Shown here: piece by piece, positions 24,380-32,864 of the stretch | Position numbering within the stretch: the stretch's first letter is position 1 | How the letters are laid out: every line of letters starts with the position of its first letter | NCBI GenBank assembly: GCA_902834555.1 | Contig: CADFJN010000007.1 | Coordinates: forward strand, 62,001-126,000 | Length of the DNA stretch: 64,000 bases | Source of the DNA: Atopobiaceae bacterium | Lineage (GTDB): Bacteria; Actinomycetota; Coriobacteriia; Coriobacteriales; Atopobiaceae | Direction: 5' to 3' | Made by a program: the position numbers and the translations under genes | The notes under the pieces: generated by a model | The model's input: the letters and a program-made list of their open reading frames with translations, nothing else | Databases searched by the model: none | Told to the model about the DNA's origin: nothing

Positions 24380-25549
24380 ATGTACAAGGTTCACTGCATG
24401 AACAACATCGCCAAGGCGGGCACCGATCGCCTTGGGGCCAACTACGAGCTCACCGACACTCTCGATGACGCCGACGCCATTATGGTGAGGAGTGCAAGTC
24501 TTCATGAGACCCAGTTCCCCAAGGACCTTCTCGCCATCGCGCGCGCCGGCGCCGGGGTGAACAACATTCCGCTTGATCGCTGCGCTGACGAGGGCATTGT
24601 TGTCTTCAACACGCCTGGTGCCAACGCAAACGCCGTGAAGGAGCTCGTCTTTGCGGGCCTGCTCCTTGCCAGCCGCGACATCGTGGGCGGCATCGAGTGG
24701 GTGCGCGCCAACGCAGACGACCCCGACCTCGCCAAGCATGCTGAGAAGGCAAAGAAGCAGTTTGCCGGCCACGAGCTTGCCGGCAAGCGCCTGGGCGTCA
24801 TTGGCCTCGGCGCCATTGGTGCCGCCGTGGCCAACACGGCCACCCGCTTTGGCATGCAGGCCGTGGGCTATGATCCGTACCTCTCGGTCTCTGCCGCGTG
24901 GAACCTCGACCGTCGCATCGAGCATGCCGATGACCTCTCTCGCCTTGTCGCCGATTGCGATTACATCACCATCCACGTTCCCGCAATGGACTCCACCAAG
25001 AACATGGTGAACGCGGAGCTCATCTCCCAGATGAAGCCCGGGGCCGTGGTGCTCAACTTTGCCCGCAACACCATCGTGGACGAGCGGGCCATGGCAGCCG
25101 CCCTTGCCGAGGGCCACATTGCCCGCTACGTGACTGACTTCCCCAACCCCGTATCGGCTGACATGAAGAACGCAATCGTCCTGCCGCACCTGGGCGCCTC
25201 CACCACCGAGGCCGAAGAGAACTGCGCCGTCATGGCCGCTGAGGAGCTACGCGACTTCATCGAGAACGGCAACATCACTCACTCCGTGAACTTTGGCGCC
25301 GTTGACCTTGGTCCCATTGCCTACGGCGAGCGTCTAGCGATCATCCACCAGAACGTGCAGGGCATGATCGGCAAGTTCTCGCAGTACTTGGCAGACAATG
25401 GCATCAACATCGAGAACATGGCAAACAAGAGCCGTGGCTCGATGGCCTACACGCTCATCGACATTGCGGGCGAGGTGCCGGCAGACGTCATCGACCGCCT
25501 CGCTCAGGCCGAGGGCGTCCGGCGCATCCGTGTGATTCGTTCAAAGTAG
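24380..25549 (+). CDS. serA: D-3-phosphoglycerate dehydrogenase
   Basis: 389 aa, the short SerA form. NAD-binding GVIGLGAIGAAVAN (~142), catalytic Arg region VVLNFARN, Glu region, and His in LPHLGAST; a C-terminal ACT domain (NVQGMIGKFSQYLADNGINI) probably binds serine as feedback inhibitor. It oxidises 3-phosphoglycerate to phosphohydroxypyruvate, the step before SerC. Co-oriented with serC; the terminator at 25573 closes the unit. serB is not in the window. Confidence 0.96.
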   Translation: MYKVHCMNNIAKAGTDRLGANYELTDTLDDADAIMVRSASLHETQFPKDLLAIARAGAGVNNIPLDRCADEGIVVFNTPGANANAVKELVFAGLLLASRDIVGGIEWVRANADDPDLAKHAEKAKKQFAGHELAGKRLGVIGLGAIGAAVANTATRFGMQAVGYDPYLSVSAAWNLDRRIEHADDLSRLVADCDYITIHVPAMDSTKNMVNAELISQMKPGAVVLNFARNTIVDERAMAAALAEGHIARYVTDFPNPVSADMKNAIVLPHLGASTTEAEENCAVMAAEELRDFIENGNITHSVNFGAVDLGPIAYGERLAIIHQNVQGMIGKFSQYLADNGINIENMANKSRGSMAYTLIDIAGEVPADVIDRLAQAEGVRRIRVIRSK

Positions 25550-25572
25550 AGCTTTGGGTTTCGACGGTGATA

Positions 25573-25613
25573 AAGTGCCCCTCTCGGACGGACCTGAGAG
25601 GGGCACTTGCTTT
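25573..25613 (+). terminator. Terminator of serC-serA
   Basis: Perfect 13-bp stem AAGTGCCCCTCTC (25573-25585) / GAGAGGGGCACTT (25596-25608) followed by GCTTT. Confidence 0.85.
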
Positions 25614-25647
25614 CCGGGAAACGACTGACAAGCAAAGCTGCCTTCGT

Positions 25648-25989
25648 CTACTCCATAAGTGACTGGTACTCCGCGGCTACGGCATCGAATTCTGCATCAT
25701 CCTCGATGGGGACAATGTCATTGGTGCCGTCATCATGCTCTACGTACCCATATAGGTAGAGTGATTCCTGGTCGCCCTCAGGCGCAAGCGCTATGTACTC
25801 CCTGCCATCGTATGGGAATATACCCAGCACGTCGCACTTCTCTGAGGTGCCGTCATCGTATTCGAGTGTTATGGTCTCGGGGTCGTCGTCGGCCCAGCCG
25901 CCTTGGTCTCCGAAGTCATAGTCATCGTCTCTCTCCAGCTCGTCAAAGTCGAGCTCGGCGTCCTCGAAGTACTCCTCGTCTTCCGCCAT
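25648..25989 (-). CDS. DUF1292 protein (UPF0473 family)
   Basis: 113 aa, very acidic, cytoplasmic. The DUF1292 core is seen in ITLEYDDGTSEKCDVLGIF, EYIALAP and LYLYGYVE, then a C-terminal E-AVAAEY helix. The N-terminal ~40 residues are nearly all Asp/Glu/Phe/Tyr. ATG 25989 is set by AAGGAG just upstream. Function of the family is unknown; in Firmicutes it clusters with RNA-processing genes, not seen here. Convergent with serA, divergent from the M20 peptidase. Confidence 0.8.
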   Translation of the reverse strand: MAEDEEYFEDAELDFDELERDDDYDFGDQGGWADDDPETITLEYDDGTSEKCDVLGIFPYDGREYIALAPEGDQESLYLYGYVEHDDGTNDIVPIEDDAEFDAVAAEYQSLME

Positions 25990-26158
25990 GGCTACTCCTT
26001 CTTTTGGGACCGGGCGTCTCCTGCGCCCATAGACTGAGTTTATCTGCATAATCGTTTCTTGAACGTGAAAGCGTCGCCTTCTCGGTGAGTAGCCCAAATT
26101 ACGCCGTCTACCATGGAAAAGACAACTTTGACAAGCCGTGGGCGGTAGAAGGGAAACC

Positions 26159-27553
26159 ATGAGCGGTATCAATGTATACGCACATTACACAAGCGAGGAA
26201 GACTACCCAGACTTCGACTACACCGGGGCCTGCGAGCGTCTTGCGCGCGCGATTTCCTGCAAGACCATAGACCATGGCGAGAAGACCGAGGACGCGCCCT
26301 TCGAGAGGCTGCACGCGCACGTGCGCTCCTCGTTTCCGCACATCATGGCGGCGTCCACCTTCGAGGAGGTGGGAAGGAACCTTCTCATTACCTGCCCGGG
26401 GACAGATCCCTCGCTTCCCTGTGCGCTGCTCCTCGCTCACCAGGACGTTGTTCCGGTAGTCCCAGGCACGGAGAATGACTGGCTGCACGATGCCTTTGCC
26501 GGTGACCTCGATGAGACCTTCATCTGGGGCAGGGGGGCGCTCGACATCAAGGACATGCTCATGGGGGAGCTCGAGGCGCTTGAGTACCTTCTTGCTCGTG
26601 GGGACCGTCCGCGTCGCACCGTAGTCCTCGCCTTTGGCGCCGACGAGGAGACCGCAAGCGCAGGCGCAACCAAGCTTGCGGCCATCCTTGAGGAACGCGG
26701 CGTCCGTGCCGAATGGCTCCTCGACGAAGGTACGACAACCATGTTTGACGGCGCCCTGTGGGGTGCACCCGGGCGCGTGCTTACCGATGTGTGCATCTCG
26801 CAGAAAGGCTACCTTGACCTGCGGCTGGATGTTCACGGAGAAGGCGGGCACTCCTCCAACCCCTTTGGAGGCACCTCGCTTGAACGCCTAAGCGTGGCCA
26901 TCTCACACATCGTGGAGTCGCGACCGGCGCCCGAGCTCACTCCCATCGTGCGCGACACCTTCCGCGCGCTTGCGCCGCACATCACAGAGGAGCAACTTCG
27001 CACGCTCGTCCAGGACGTGGACGCCAACGCCGAGAAGATAGCCTCCCTTGCCGCCGCCAGGCGCGGCCTCTATCCCTTCGTGGTAACCACGATGGCCGTC
27101 GACATGCTCGAGGGTGGCTCTGCCGCGCCAAACGTGATGCCGGGCGACGCAAGTGCGACCATCAACTTCCGCCTCCTGCCGGGAACAACGGCAGACGACG
27201 TGCTTGCCTGGGTCGAGGACGCTCTGGATGGCACTGGCGTCACCGCAACGGCCGTTCACTACACGCCTGCAGGAAGGATGGACTCAACGGGTGGCGCAGG
27301 CTACGCAGAGGTGTCGGAGGCGCTCAAGCACTACTACCGTGACGTCGATGTGGTGCCATCCTTTGTCTGCGGTGGTACCGACGCCATTCGCTATGAGGCG
27401 GTCTGCGACTCTATCCTTCGCGTCATCCCCTTTAGGCCAACTCCGGAGGAGGAGGCGACGGGCGTCCATGGCGTGAACGAGCGCATTTCTCGCCGCGCGT
27501 ATGCTCAGGGCATACGCGTTCTGGTGCGTCTTCTGGAGAGGACCGTCCTCTAG
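26159..27553 (+). CDS. M20-family metallopeptidase
   Basis: 464 aa. M20 metal ligands: His-x-Asp in LLAHQDVVPV, Asp in WGRGALDIKDM, catalytic Glu pair in FGADEETASAG, and a C-terminal His in GVHGVNERIS; a dimerisation domain lies between (GEGGHSSNPFGG). Dizinc aminoacylase/carboxypeptidase, cytoplasmic; it likely hydrolyses peptides or N-acyl amino acids. AAGGGAA precedes ATG 26159. Monocistronic; 156 bp separate it from the next gene. Confidence 0.88.
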   Translation: MSGINVYAHYTSEEDYPDFDYTGACERLARAISCKTIDHGEKTEDAPFERLHAHVRSSFPHIMAASTFEEVGRNLLITCPGTDPSLPCALLLAHQDVVPVVPGTENDWLHDAFAGDLDETFIWGRGALDIKDMLMGELEALEYLLARGDRPRRTVVLAFGADEETASAGATKLAAILEERGVRAEWLLDEGTTTMFDGALWGAPGRVLTDVCISQKGYLDLRLDVHGEGGHSSNPFGGTSLERLSVAISHIVESRPAPELTPIVRDTFRALAPHITEEQLRTLVQDVDANAEKIASLAAARRGLYPFVVTTMAVDMLEGGSAAPNVMPGDASATINFRLLPGTTADDVLAWVEDALDGTGVTATAVHYTPAGRMDSTGGAGYAEVSEALKHYYRDVDVVPSFVCGGTDAIRYEAVCDSILRVIPFRPTPEEEATGVHGVNERISRRAYAQGIRVLVRLLERTVL

Positions 27554-27709
27554 ACAAGCACATCTGCGCATGGGCTTTTGGGTCTGGTCAGGTTTTGGGG
27601 TCGGTGGCCAAAGGGCGGAGTGCGCATGCTTTTGGGGTAGTATGAGGATTTCGGGGGCACCCGCCCACGTGCGGGTTGCCGGTTTGGATAGCACCAGAAG
27701 GGCAATGCT

Positions 27710-28447
27710 GTGGCAAGAAAACTCGAGAGCTTGGGTTCCCAGATCCGGAGCGTGACCGACTCCGATGCCGAGTCCGCCCAACGCGCGGGTACAACCACCG
27801 CGCCAGAGGGAACTCCAGACAACCCCTCGTTCAAGATTCTCACCGTTGCTAACGTCATTACGGCATGCCGCCTTGCGCTCACCATTGCTTTTCTCATCCT
27901 CTTTGTGCAGGGCACCAACCGCGTTTTGGCTCTTAGCTTTTACGCCATCGCAGCCGTGACGGACTTCCTTGATGGCCAGATAGCGCGTCGTACCCAAACG
28001 GTGAGCTGGCTGGGTAAGGTTATGGATCCCATCATGGACCGCGTCCTGCTCTTCACGGGCGTTCTGGCCATCGTGCTTACCGGCGAGCTCCCGATATGGG
28101 TCGCGGTTATCGTCATTGGCCGCGACTGCTACCTGGGCATCGGTGCGCTTGTCCTACAGAAGTACCGCCGTCGCCCCGTTGACGTAATCTACATTGGCAA
28201 GATCACCACAGCACTTCTCATGTTTGGCTTCTGCGACCTCCTCCTGGGGGCTCCTGTGGTGCCTGGCCTAGGGCTTTGTGATGTGTCCTGGCTTCCGGGG
28301 CTCAACGCGCAGCAGGCTGCGCTCGGCATCTTCTTTGTCTACGCTGGCCTTGTCTGCTCTATAACAACCGCCATCATATACACGCGCGAGGGCATCCAGA
28401 TTCGTCACGAGGCTCTCGCGGAGCAGGAGGGGGAGAAGAACCAGTGA
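27710..28447 (+). CDS. CDP-alcohol phosphatidyltransferase (PgsA-like)
   Basis: 245 aa membrane enzyme. Catalytic motif D-G-x2-A-R-x8-G-x3-D-x3-D is intact (DGQIARR, then GKVMDPIMD). A ~45-residue hydrophilic N-terminal extension precedes the first helix. It makes a phospholipid head group (phosphatidylglycerophosphate or cardiolipin type); a second, more canonical pgsA lies at 55110, so this paralogue may have another acceptor. GTG start with AGAAGG 9 nt upstream. Overlaps dacA by 4 nt. Confidence 0.85.
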   Translation: MARKLESLGSQIRSVTDSDAESAQRAGTTTAPEGTPDNPSFKILTVANVITACRLALTIAFLILFVQGTNRVLALSFYAIAAVTDFLDGQIARRTQTVSWLGKVMDPIMDRVLLFTGVLAIVLTGELPIWVAVIVIGRDCYLGIGALVLQKYRRRPVDVIYIGKITTALLMFGFCDLLLGAPVVPGLGLCDVSWLPGLNAQQAALGIFFVYAGLVCSITTAIIYTREGIQIRHEALAEQEGEKNQ

Positions 28448-29589
28448 CCTTCCTGCGCCGTTGCCCCATTGTTGCCGCTCTTTTCGCCCTCGCGCTGCTT
28501 GCGATTCCCCAACTTGCTCACGCGGACGACACCACCCTCACTGGCCCCGTCCTGAGTGAGGCCCAGTGCGCCATCGTCGAGGACTCTGCCGGCAACGTAC
28601 TCTTTTCGAAGAACGCCGACACCCAAATGCCCATGGCATCAATTACAAAGATCATGACTGCCATGGTTGCGCTTGACTCCGGCATGGACCTCGACACGCC
28701 CTGTCAGATTCACGCGACCGACCTTGGCGCGGACTCTCAAACCGCCGGTTTTGTGGAGGGTGACACGCCAACGCTTCGCCAGCTACTCCGCGTAATGCTC
28801 GTCTACTCGGCGAACGATGCAGCGGAAAACATTGCCATAAATGTTGCCGGTTCGGAGGAAGCCTTCGTCGAACGTATGAACGAGAAGGCCCAGGAGCTGG
28901 GCATGGCCAACACCCACTTCATGAACCCGCATGGCCTGGACGAGGACGGGCATTACTCAACCGTCTCTGACCTTGCCCTCATGGGCAGGGTTGCCCTCTC
29001 GGAGTACCCGTTCATCGCGGGCACCGTGCACACACGCTCGGTCACCGTGAGCGTGGCAGGCGCACAGAAGACGTTCTATTCGACAGACGAGCTTCTAGGG
29101 ACCTACAAGGGTATTCGTGGCATCAAGACCGGGTACGTAGCGGGAAGTGCCGCCTTCCTTGGAGCTTGCCAGCGCAACGGGGTCGAACTCTTCACCTGCG
29201 TGTTGGGCGCACAGACCAGCTCCGGGCGCTTCACCGATACAGTCTCACTTCTCAACTGGGCGTACTCCAACTTCAAGCAGACACCGGTGGCACGGAGTTC
29301 GTGGGTTGTAGGTGTACGGCCCTATGCGTACAACTTTGCCATGACGTGCGTGGTTGTTCCCACGGACAACGAGACCGTCGTCACGTGGCCCCAGGGTGGG
29401 GGCCTCTCCTTTAGCACTACGATGCTCCAACGAAACCTGGTTGTGGACAATGGCCAGCCTGTAGGCTCGACAGCGTGGTCGCAAGATGGTAGGTCTGCCG
29501 GTAGCGTCCACTACACGGCCCACCTTACTCTTGACAATATTCCGCGCGTGAACGCGTTCACGCTACCGCTCTATGGGTATGCCGCTTAG
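28444..29589 (+). CDS. D-alanyl-D-alanine carboxypeptidase (S11)
   Basis: 381 aa, exported: Sec signal peptide with hydrophobic core PIVAALFALALLAIP and cleavage around AHA-DD. Penicillin-binding motifs: SxxK in ASITKIM, SxN in YSANDAAEN and KTG in GIKTGYVAG. It trims the terminal D-Ala of peptidoglycan stem peptides. GTG start overlaps the upstream stop (GTGA), so translation is coupled. There is no obvious C-terminal amphipathic anchor. Confidence 0.92.
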   Translation: MTFLRRCPIVAALFALALLAIPQLAHADDTTLTGPVLSEAQCAIVEDSAGNVLFSKNADTQMPMASITKIMTAMVALDSGMDLDTPCQIHATDLGADSQTAGFVEGDTPTLRQLLRVMLVYSANDAAENIAINVAGSEEAFVERMNEKAQELGMANTHFMNPHGLDEDGHYSTVSDLALMGRVALSEYPFIAGTVHTRSVTVSVAGAQKTFYSTDELLGTYKGIRGIKTGYVAGSAAFLGACQRNGVELFTCVLGAQTSSGRFTDTVSLLNWAYSNFKQTPVARSSWVVGVRPYAYNFAMTCVVVPTDNETVVTWPQGGGLSFSTTMLQRNLVVDNGQPVGSTAWSQDGRSAGSVHYTAHLTLDNIPRVNAFTLPLYGYAA

Positions 29590-29623
29590 TGCATGCAGAC
29601 CCAGCACACCGAAGGGGGATCTT

Positions 29624-30460
29624 TTGGCAGTCGAGCACGAAGAGGCAAAGGACACGTCTCCACGCACCATAAGGGGGGCACTTTACCAGGAGCATCTTGT
29701 CCTAGGGGCAAACTTTGACCGAGCAGAGGAAACAGGCCTCGTTTTCCCAACCTCATATGCCGGCGAAGAGAATCTTTCGCATGCGCTTGAAGGCGCCGCA
29801 ATTGCCGACCTAACCGGAGCTACCTACAGGCTTGTTGCGGGGGCGCATCCGCAGGAGCTTTGTGAGGCAGCGTTCTGCGCAAAAAAGCTTCGTGTTGGCC
29901 AGTGCGCCTTTGAGCCTGCGCTCACGGGCGATGGGGCCATTACCTCCGTGCCACTTCTCGCCCGTACGGGCGAGCATGAGTACGTGCTTCTCGACCCAAC
30001 GCGAAGGGGACCCGTAGTTGCCGGCTGGCTCACGTTTCTTTCACAGGTAAGCAGTAACGGCAATGCTCCTTATGCGGGTACTACCATCGAGGAGGCGAGC
30101 GGAATGCTTGCCCCGGTGCTCATCATGGGCGCAAGAGCTAATGAGCTTCTCGCAGACTACCTGCCGCAAAGTGCCCGTGCACTTCCCGCACGCGGTGCCG
30201 TTGAGAGCGTGACGCTCGACAGTCATATCCCTGCGCTTGTTGCGGGTGTACCGCTGGACATCGCTGATGGCAATGCCTCATACGTGGTCCTTGTGCCCAA
30301 GACGGCGGCCCGCGTTGTGTGGCGAAGTCTACTCTCGTTTACCTGGGTCCAGCCCCTGGGTAGAAATGCCGTGCTCGATGTTTGGTCAAGACTGCCTTGG
30401 TCGCAGGCCATAGACTCGAAAGATGTTGTTGAGATAGGTGAGCAAAACCTGCGAGCGTGA
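29624..30460 (+). CDS. GcvT-like folate-binding aminomethyltransferase-family protein
   Basis: About 278 aa, shorter than true GcvT. GcvT-like elements: GEENLSHALEGAAIADLTGA near the N-terminus and GARANELLADYLP later. The gene is isolated from the rest of the glycine cleavage system, so it may be a folate-dependent regulator or repair protein of the YgfZ type rather than T-protein. TTG 29624 is preferred because AAGGGGG lies 5 nt upstream; ATG 29573 would overlap dacA by 17 bp. Part of the dacA-ridA run. Confidence 0.65.
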   Translation: MAVEHEEAKDTSPRTIRGALYQEHLVLGANFDRAEETGLVFPTSYAGEENLSHALEGAAIADLTGATYRLVAGAHPQELCEAAFCAKKLRVGQCAFEPALTGDGAITSVPLLARTGEHEYVLLDPTRRGPVVAGWLTFLSQVSSNGNAPYAGTTIEEASGMLAPVLIMGARANELLADYLPQSARALPARGAVESVTLDSHIPALVAGVPLDIADGNASYVVLVPKTAARVVWRSLLSFTWVQPLGRNAVLDVWSRLPWSQAIDSKDVVEIGEQNLRA

Positions 30461-30525
30461 GGCCTTCTCCGTCACGGTACCGACTTTGTTGGTGCACGCG
30501 GAATCCACAAGGGTTAGGGGAGCGC

Positions 30526-30903
30526 ATGAAGTACGCAATTAACGCAGCCCAAGCGCCAGATGCATACGGCTCATGTTCCCAGGGAACAACCGCCGGCCGA
30601 TTCGTCTATACATCGGGCCAGCTTCCGGTGGCTTCAGATGGCAAGACCATCGTTGGAGCAACCGTGGCTGCCCAGACGTCGCGAGTCATCGACATCATCG
30701 AGGAGATCCTTGCGGAGGTGGGCTGCTCACTTTCCGACGTTGCGCAAACCACCGTCTACCTGGCCCACATTGAGGATTTCGATGCCATGGACCAGGTCTT
30801 TGCGGAGCGTTTTCCCCAACCGGCCCCATCGCGTTCCGTCGTTTCCGTGTCCGCACTGCCACTTGGCGCGCTCGTCGAGATGGACTGCGTGGCCTGCAGG
30901 TAA
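30526..30903 (+). CDS. RidA family reactive-intermediate deaminase
   Basis: 125 aa, normal RidA/YjgF length. Conserved parts: YTSGQLPV, QTSRVIDIIEEIL, VYLAHIEDFDAM and the active-site Arg segment PAPSRSVVSV, ending GALVEMDCVA. RidA hydrolyses enamine/imine intermediates from PLP enzymes, protecting against 2-aminoacrylate. ATG 30526 follows GGGGA; the open frame upstream lacks homology. Confidence 0.93.
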   Translation: MKYAINAAQAPDAYGSCSQGTTAGRFVYTSGQLPVASDGKTIVGATVAAQTSRVIDIIEEILAEVGCSLSDVAQTTVYLAHIEDFDAMDQVFAERFPQPAPSRSVVSVSALPLGALVEMDCVACR

Positions 30904-30945
30904 GCGGTATCATGTGAGAGTAAGGTTTACTCGAGGGGAGATTCG

Positions 30946-31380
30946 ATGCAGCCCACCAACAACCACTCCACCGACATGGGGGCAACGGAGATTTTCCGTA
31001 TGCCCTCTGCAGACGCCACCGTCCCCGACCTCATGGCCGAGGAGAAGCCAGCGCATCCTACTCTGACCATCGTCAAAGGTCCCCAGATCGGCGAGACATT
31101 CGAGCTTGACGCGCCCATCATTACCCTTGGTCGCGACCCGCGCAACAGCGTCTTTCTTAACGACATGACCGTTTCGCGCCACCATGCAAAGATGGACCTC
31201 TCTGCCTGCCCTCAGGGTAGGGCAACTGTTGAAGACCTCGGTTCCCTCAACGGGACGTGGGTAGACGGCGCCATCGTGAGCAAGGCGTCTCTCAAAGATG
31301 GTTCCACCATCCAGATTGGTACGTTCCGCATGGTGTTCCACACCAACGCACGTCCGCGCAGGATTGATACCGAGGGCTAG
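30946..31380 (+). CDS. FHA-domain protein (GarA/OdhI-like)
   Basis: 144 aa. FHA domain from ~45: ITLGRDPRNSVFL, VSRHHAKM and EDLGSLNGTWV, the phosphothreonine-binding loops. The N-terminal GATEIFR (T14) resembles the phosphorylated ETTSVFR motif of mycobacterial GarA and corynebacterial OdhI, which switch 2-oxoglutarate metabolism. The downstream MerR gene matches the conserved garA-ftsR order. Intramolecular FHA switching by a Ser/Thr kinase is inferred. GGGGAG precedes the ATG. Confidence 0.85.
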   Translation: MQPTNNHSTDMGATEIFRMPSADATVPDLMAEEKPAHPTLTIVKGPQIGETFELDAPIITLGRDPRNSVFLNDMTVSRHHAKMDLSACPQGRATVEDLGSLNGTWVDGAIVSKASLKDGSTIQIGTFRMVFHTNARPRRIDTEG

Positions 31381-31383
31381 GCC

Positions 31384-32121
31384 ATGCCTGACGCCGGATA
31401 CCTCACCATCGGCAAGGTCGTAAAGAGGCTCCAAGGCCTTTATCCCGACCTCACCATATCGAAGGTCCGCTACCTCGAGGACGAGGGGCTTCTCAACCCG
31501 TCGCGTACGCCGGGTGGGTATCGCCTGTACTCCCAGCGTGACATCAAGCGACTCGAGACGATCCTCTACTTGCAAAAGAACAGGTTCCTGCCGCTCTCGG
31601 TCATCAAAGATGAGCTGGAGCGCGAGGATGCCGGGGAGCCGCCATCGGCTGCGGCGGAGTCTGCGGTCGAGGCGTCGCTCGTTGGACCGGTGGACGACGA
31701 GATTGCCGAGAAGTTCCATCCCATCGACCGCATGCCCGAGGTCGCTGGTGTCTCGGTGAGCTTCGTGCGCCAGCTCTCAGAGGCCGGCGTCATCTTGCTC
31801 AAGCGGTCGCCGCATGGGCGAGACCTGGTAGACGGTCATGACATCGGCCTCATCCGCACGTGCGACGAACTGCGCCACTACGGAATTGGACCCAAGAATC
31901 TTCGCCAGTATGTGAACTCCGCAAACCGGGAGTCTGCCATGTTCGAGCAGGCCTTGGTTGTCTACGCCAAAAAAGGCGGTGGCGTGGAGGCCGAGGTTAC
32001 CGAGGAGGCTCGTGAGCGCTTTGAGCAGGCCTTCTCGCGTATGCTCGCCCTCACCGACGTTGTGCGCACCGAGCTTATCCGCCGTCTTGTGCACCAATCG
32101 TTCAAAGACATGGAGGGCTAG
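31384..32121 (+). CDS. ftsR: MerR-family regulator, FtsR/Rv1828-like
   Basis: 245 aa. MerR winged-helix DNA-binding domain at the N-terminus: YLTIGKVVKRLQ, SKVRYLEDEGLLNPSRTPGG and YRLYSQRDIKRLETI. A second helix-turn-helix-like region (VAGVSVSFVRQLSEAGVI, then DLVDGHDIGLIRTC) and an effector/dimer helix follow. The two-part layout and the position directly after a GarA-like gene (3-nt gap) match the actinobacterial FtsR/Rv1828 regulators, which act on cell-division genes. Cysteine ligands of metal-sensing MerR proteins are absent. Confidence 0.8.
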   Translation: MPDAGYLTIGKVVKRLQGLYPDLTISKVRYLEDEGLLNPSRTPGGYRLYSQRDIKRLETILYLQKNRFLPLSVIKDELEREDAGEPPSAAAESAVEASLVGPVDDEIAEKFHPIDRMPEVAGVSVSFVRQLSEAGVILLKRSPHGRDLVDGHDIGLIRTCDELRHYGIGPKNLRQYVNSANRESAMFEQALVVYAKKGGGVEAEVTEEARERFEQAFSRMLALTDVVRTELIRRLVHQSFKDMEG

Positions 32122-32177
32122 CCACAAGCACCTTCATGCCATAGTCAGAGCAACAGCAACGAGGAAAGGAACTGCAC

Positions 32178-32714
32178 GTGTCTGATTTCGACTACGAGAG
32201 CCGTATCGTGAGCATCCCCGACTACCCGGAGAAGGGCGTCATTTTCAAGGACATCACCCCGTTGTTCGCCGATCCCGAAGGCCTCGTGCACCTCGTTGAT
32301 GACATCGCCGATCATTTTCTTGGCCGTGGGATAACCAAGGTCGTTGGAGCCGAGGCACGCGGCTTCCTTGTGGGTGCACCAGTTGCCTACAAGCTTGGGG
32401 CAGGCTTTGTTCCTGCACGCAAGCCAGGAAAGCTTCCTCGCGAGGTCTACTCTCAAACCTACACCCTCGAGTATGGCACCGACGAGCTGCAGATTCACAA
32501 GGACGCCCTGAAGCCCGACGACGTGGTGCTTATTGTTGACGACCTTGTAGCTACCGGCGGTACGGCGGTGGCCACGGCCAAGCTCGTCGAGCAGTCTGGT
32601 GCCCGCATAGAGGGCTTCTCGTTCATCCTCGAGCTCACGTACCTTAACCCCCGCGATGTTATCTCCAAGGACTACCCCAACCGCGAGGTCTATACACTCA
32701 TTCCCGTCAAGTAG
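32178..32714 (+). CDS. apt: Adenine phosphoribosyltransferase
   Basis: 178 aa, standard length. PRPP-binding motif VVLIVDDLVATGGTA; substrate loop region GAEARGFLVGAPVAY and the ARKPGKLP flexible loop. It salvages adenine to AMP using PRPP. GTG start with GAGGAAAGGA upstream. Follows the MerR gene by 56 bp and ends at a terminator. Confidence 0.96.
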   Translation: MSDFDYESRIVSIPDYPEKGVIFKDITPLFADPEGLVHLVDDIADHFLGRGITKVVGAEARGFLVGAPVAYKLGAGFVPARKPGKLPREVYSQTYTLEYGTDELQIHKDALKPDDVVLIVDDLVATGGTAVATAKLVEQSGARIEGFSFILELTYLNPRDVISKDYPNREVYTLIPVK

Positions 32715-32739
32715 GGAAGCGACACGGTCCTGCGCGTTT

Positions 32740-32776
32740 CTCGACCGCTCCTGTCATAGGGGGCGGTCGAGTTGCA
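32740..32776 (+). terminator. Terminator after apt
   Basis: Stem CTCGACCGC (32740-32748) / GCGGTCGAG (32763-32771), extendable by two G-C pairs, followed by TTGC. Confidence 0.7.
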
Positions 32777-32864
32777 TTCGAGCCTTTTGCCCATCGTATG
32801 GAAAGCCATGCGGTCCACCGGTCCCTGACGTAGAATGGTTTCCAAGCGTCGAAAGGACTACGCA

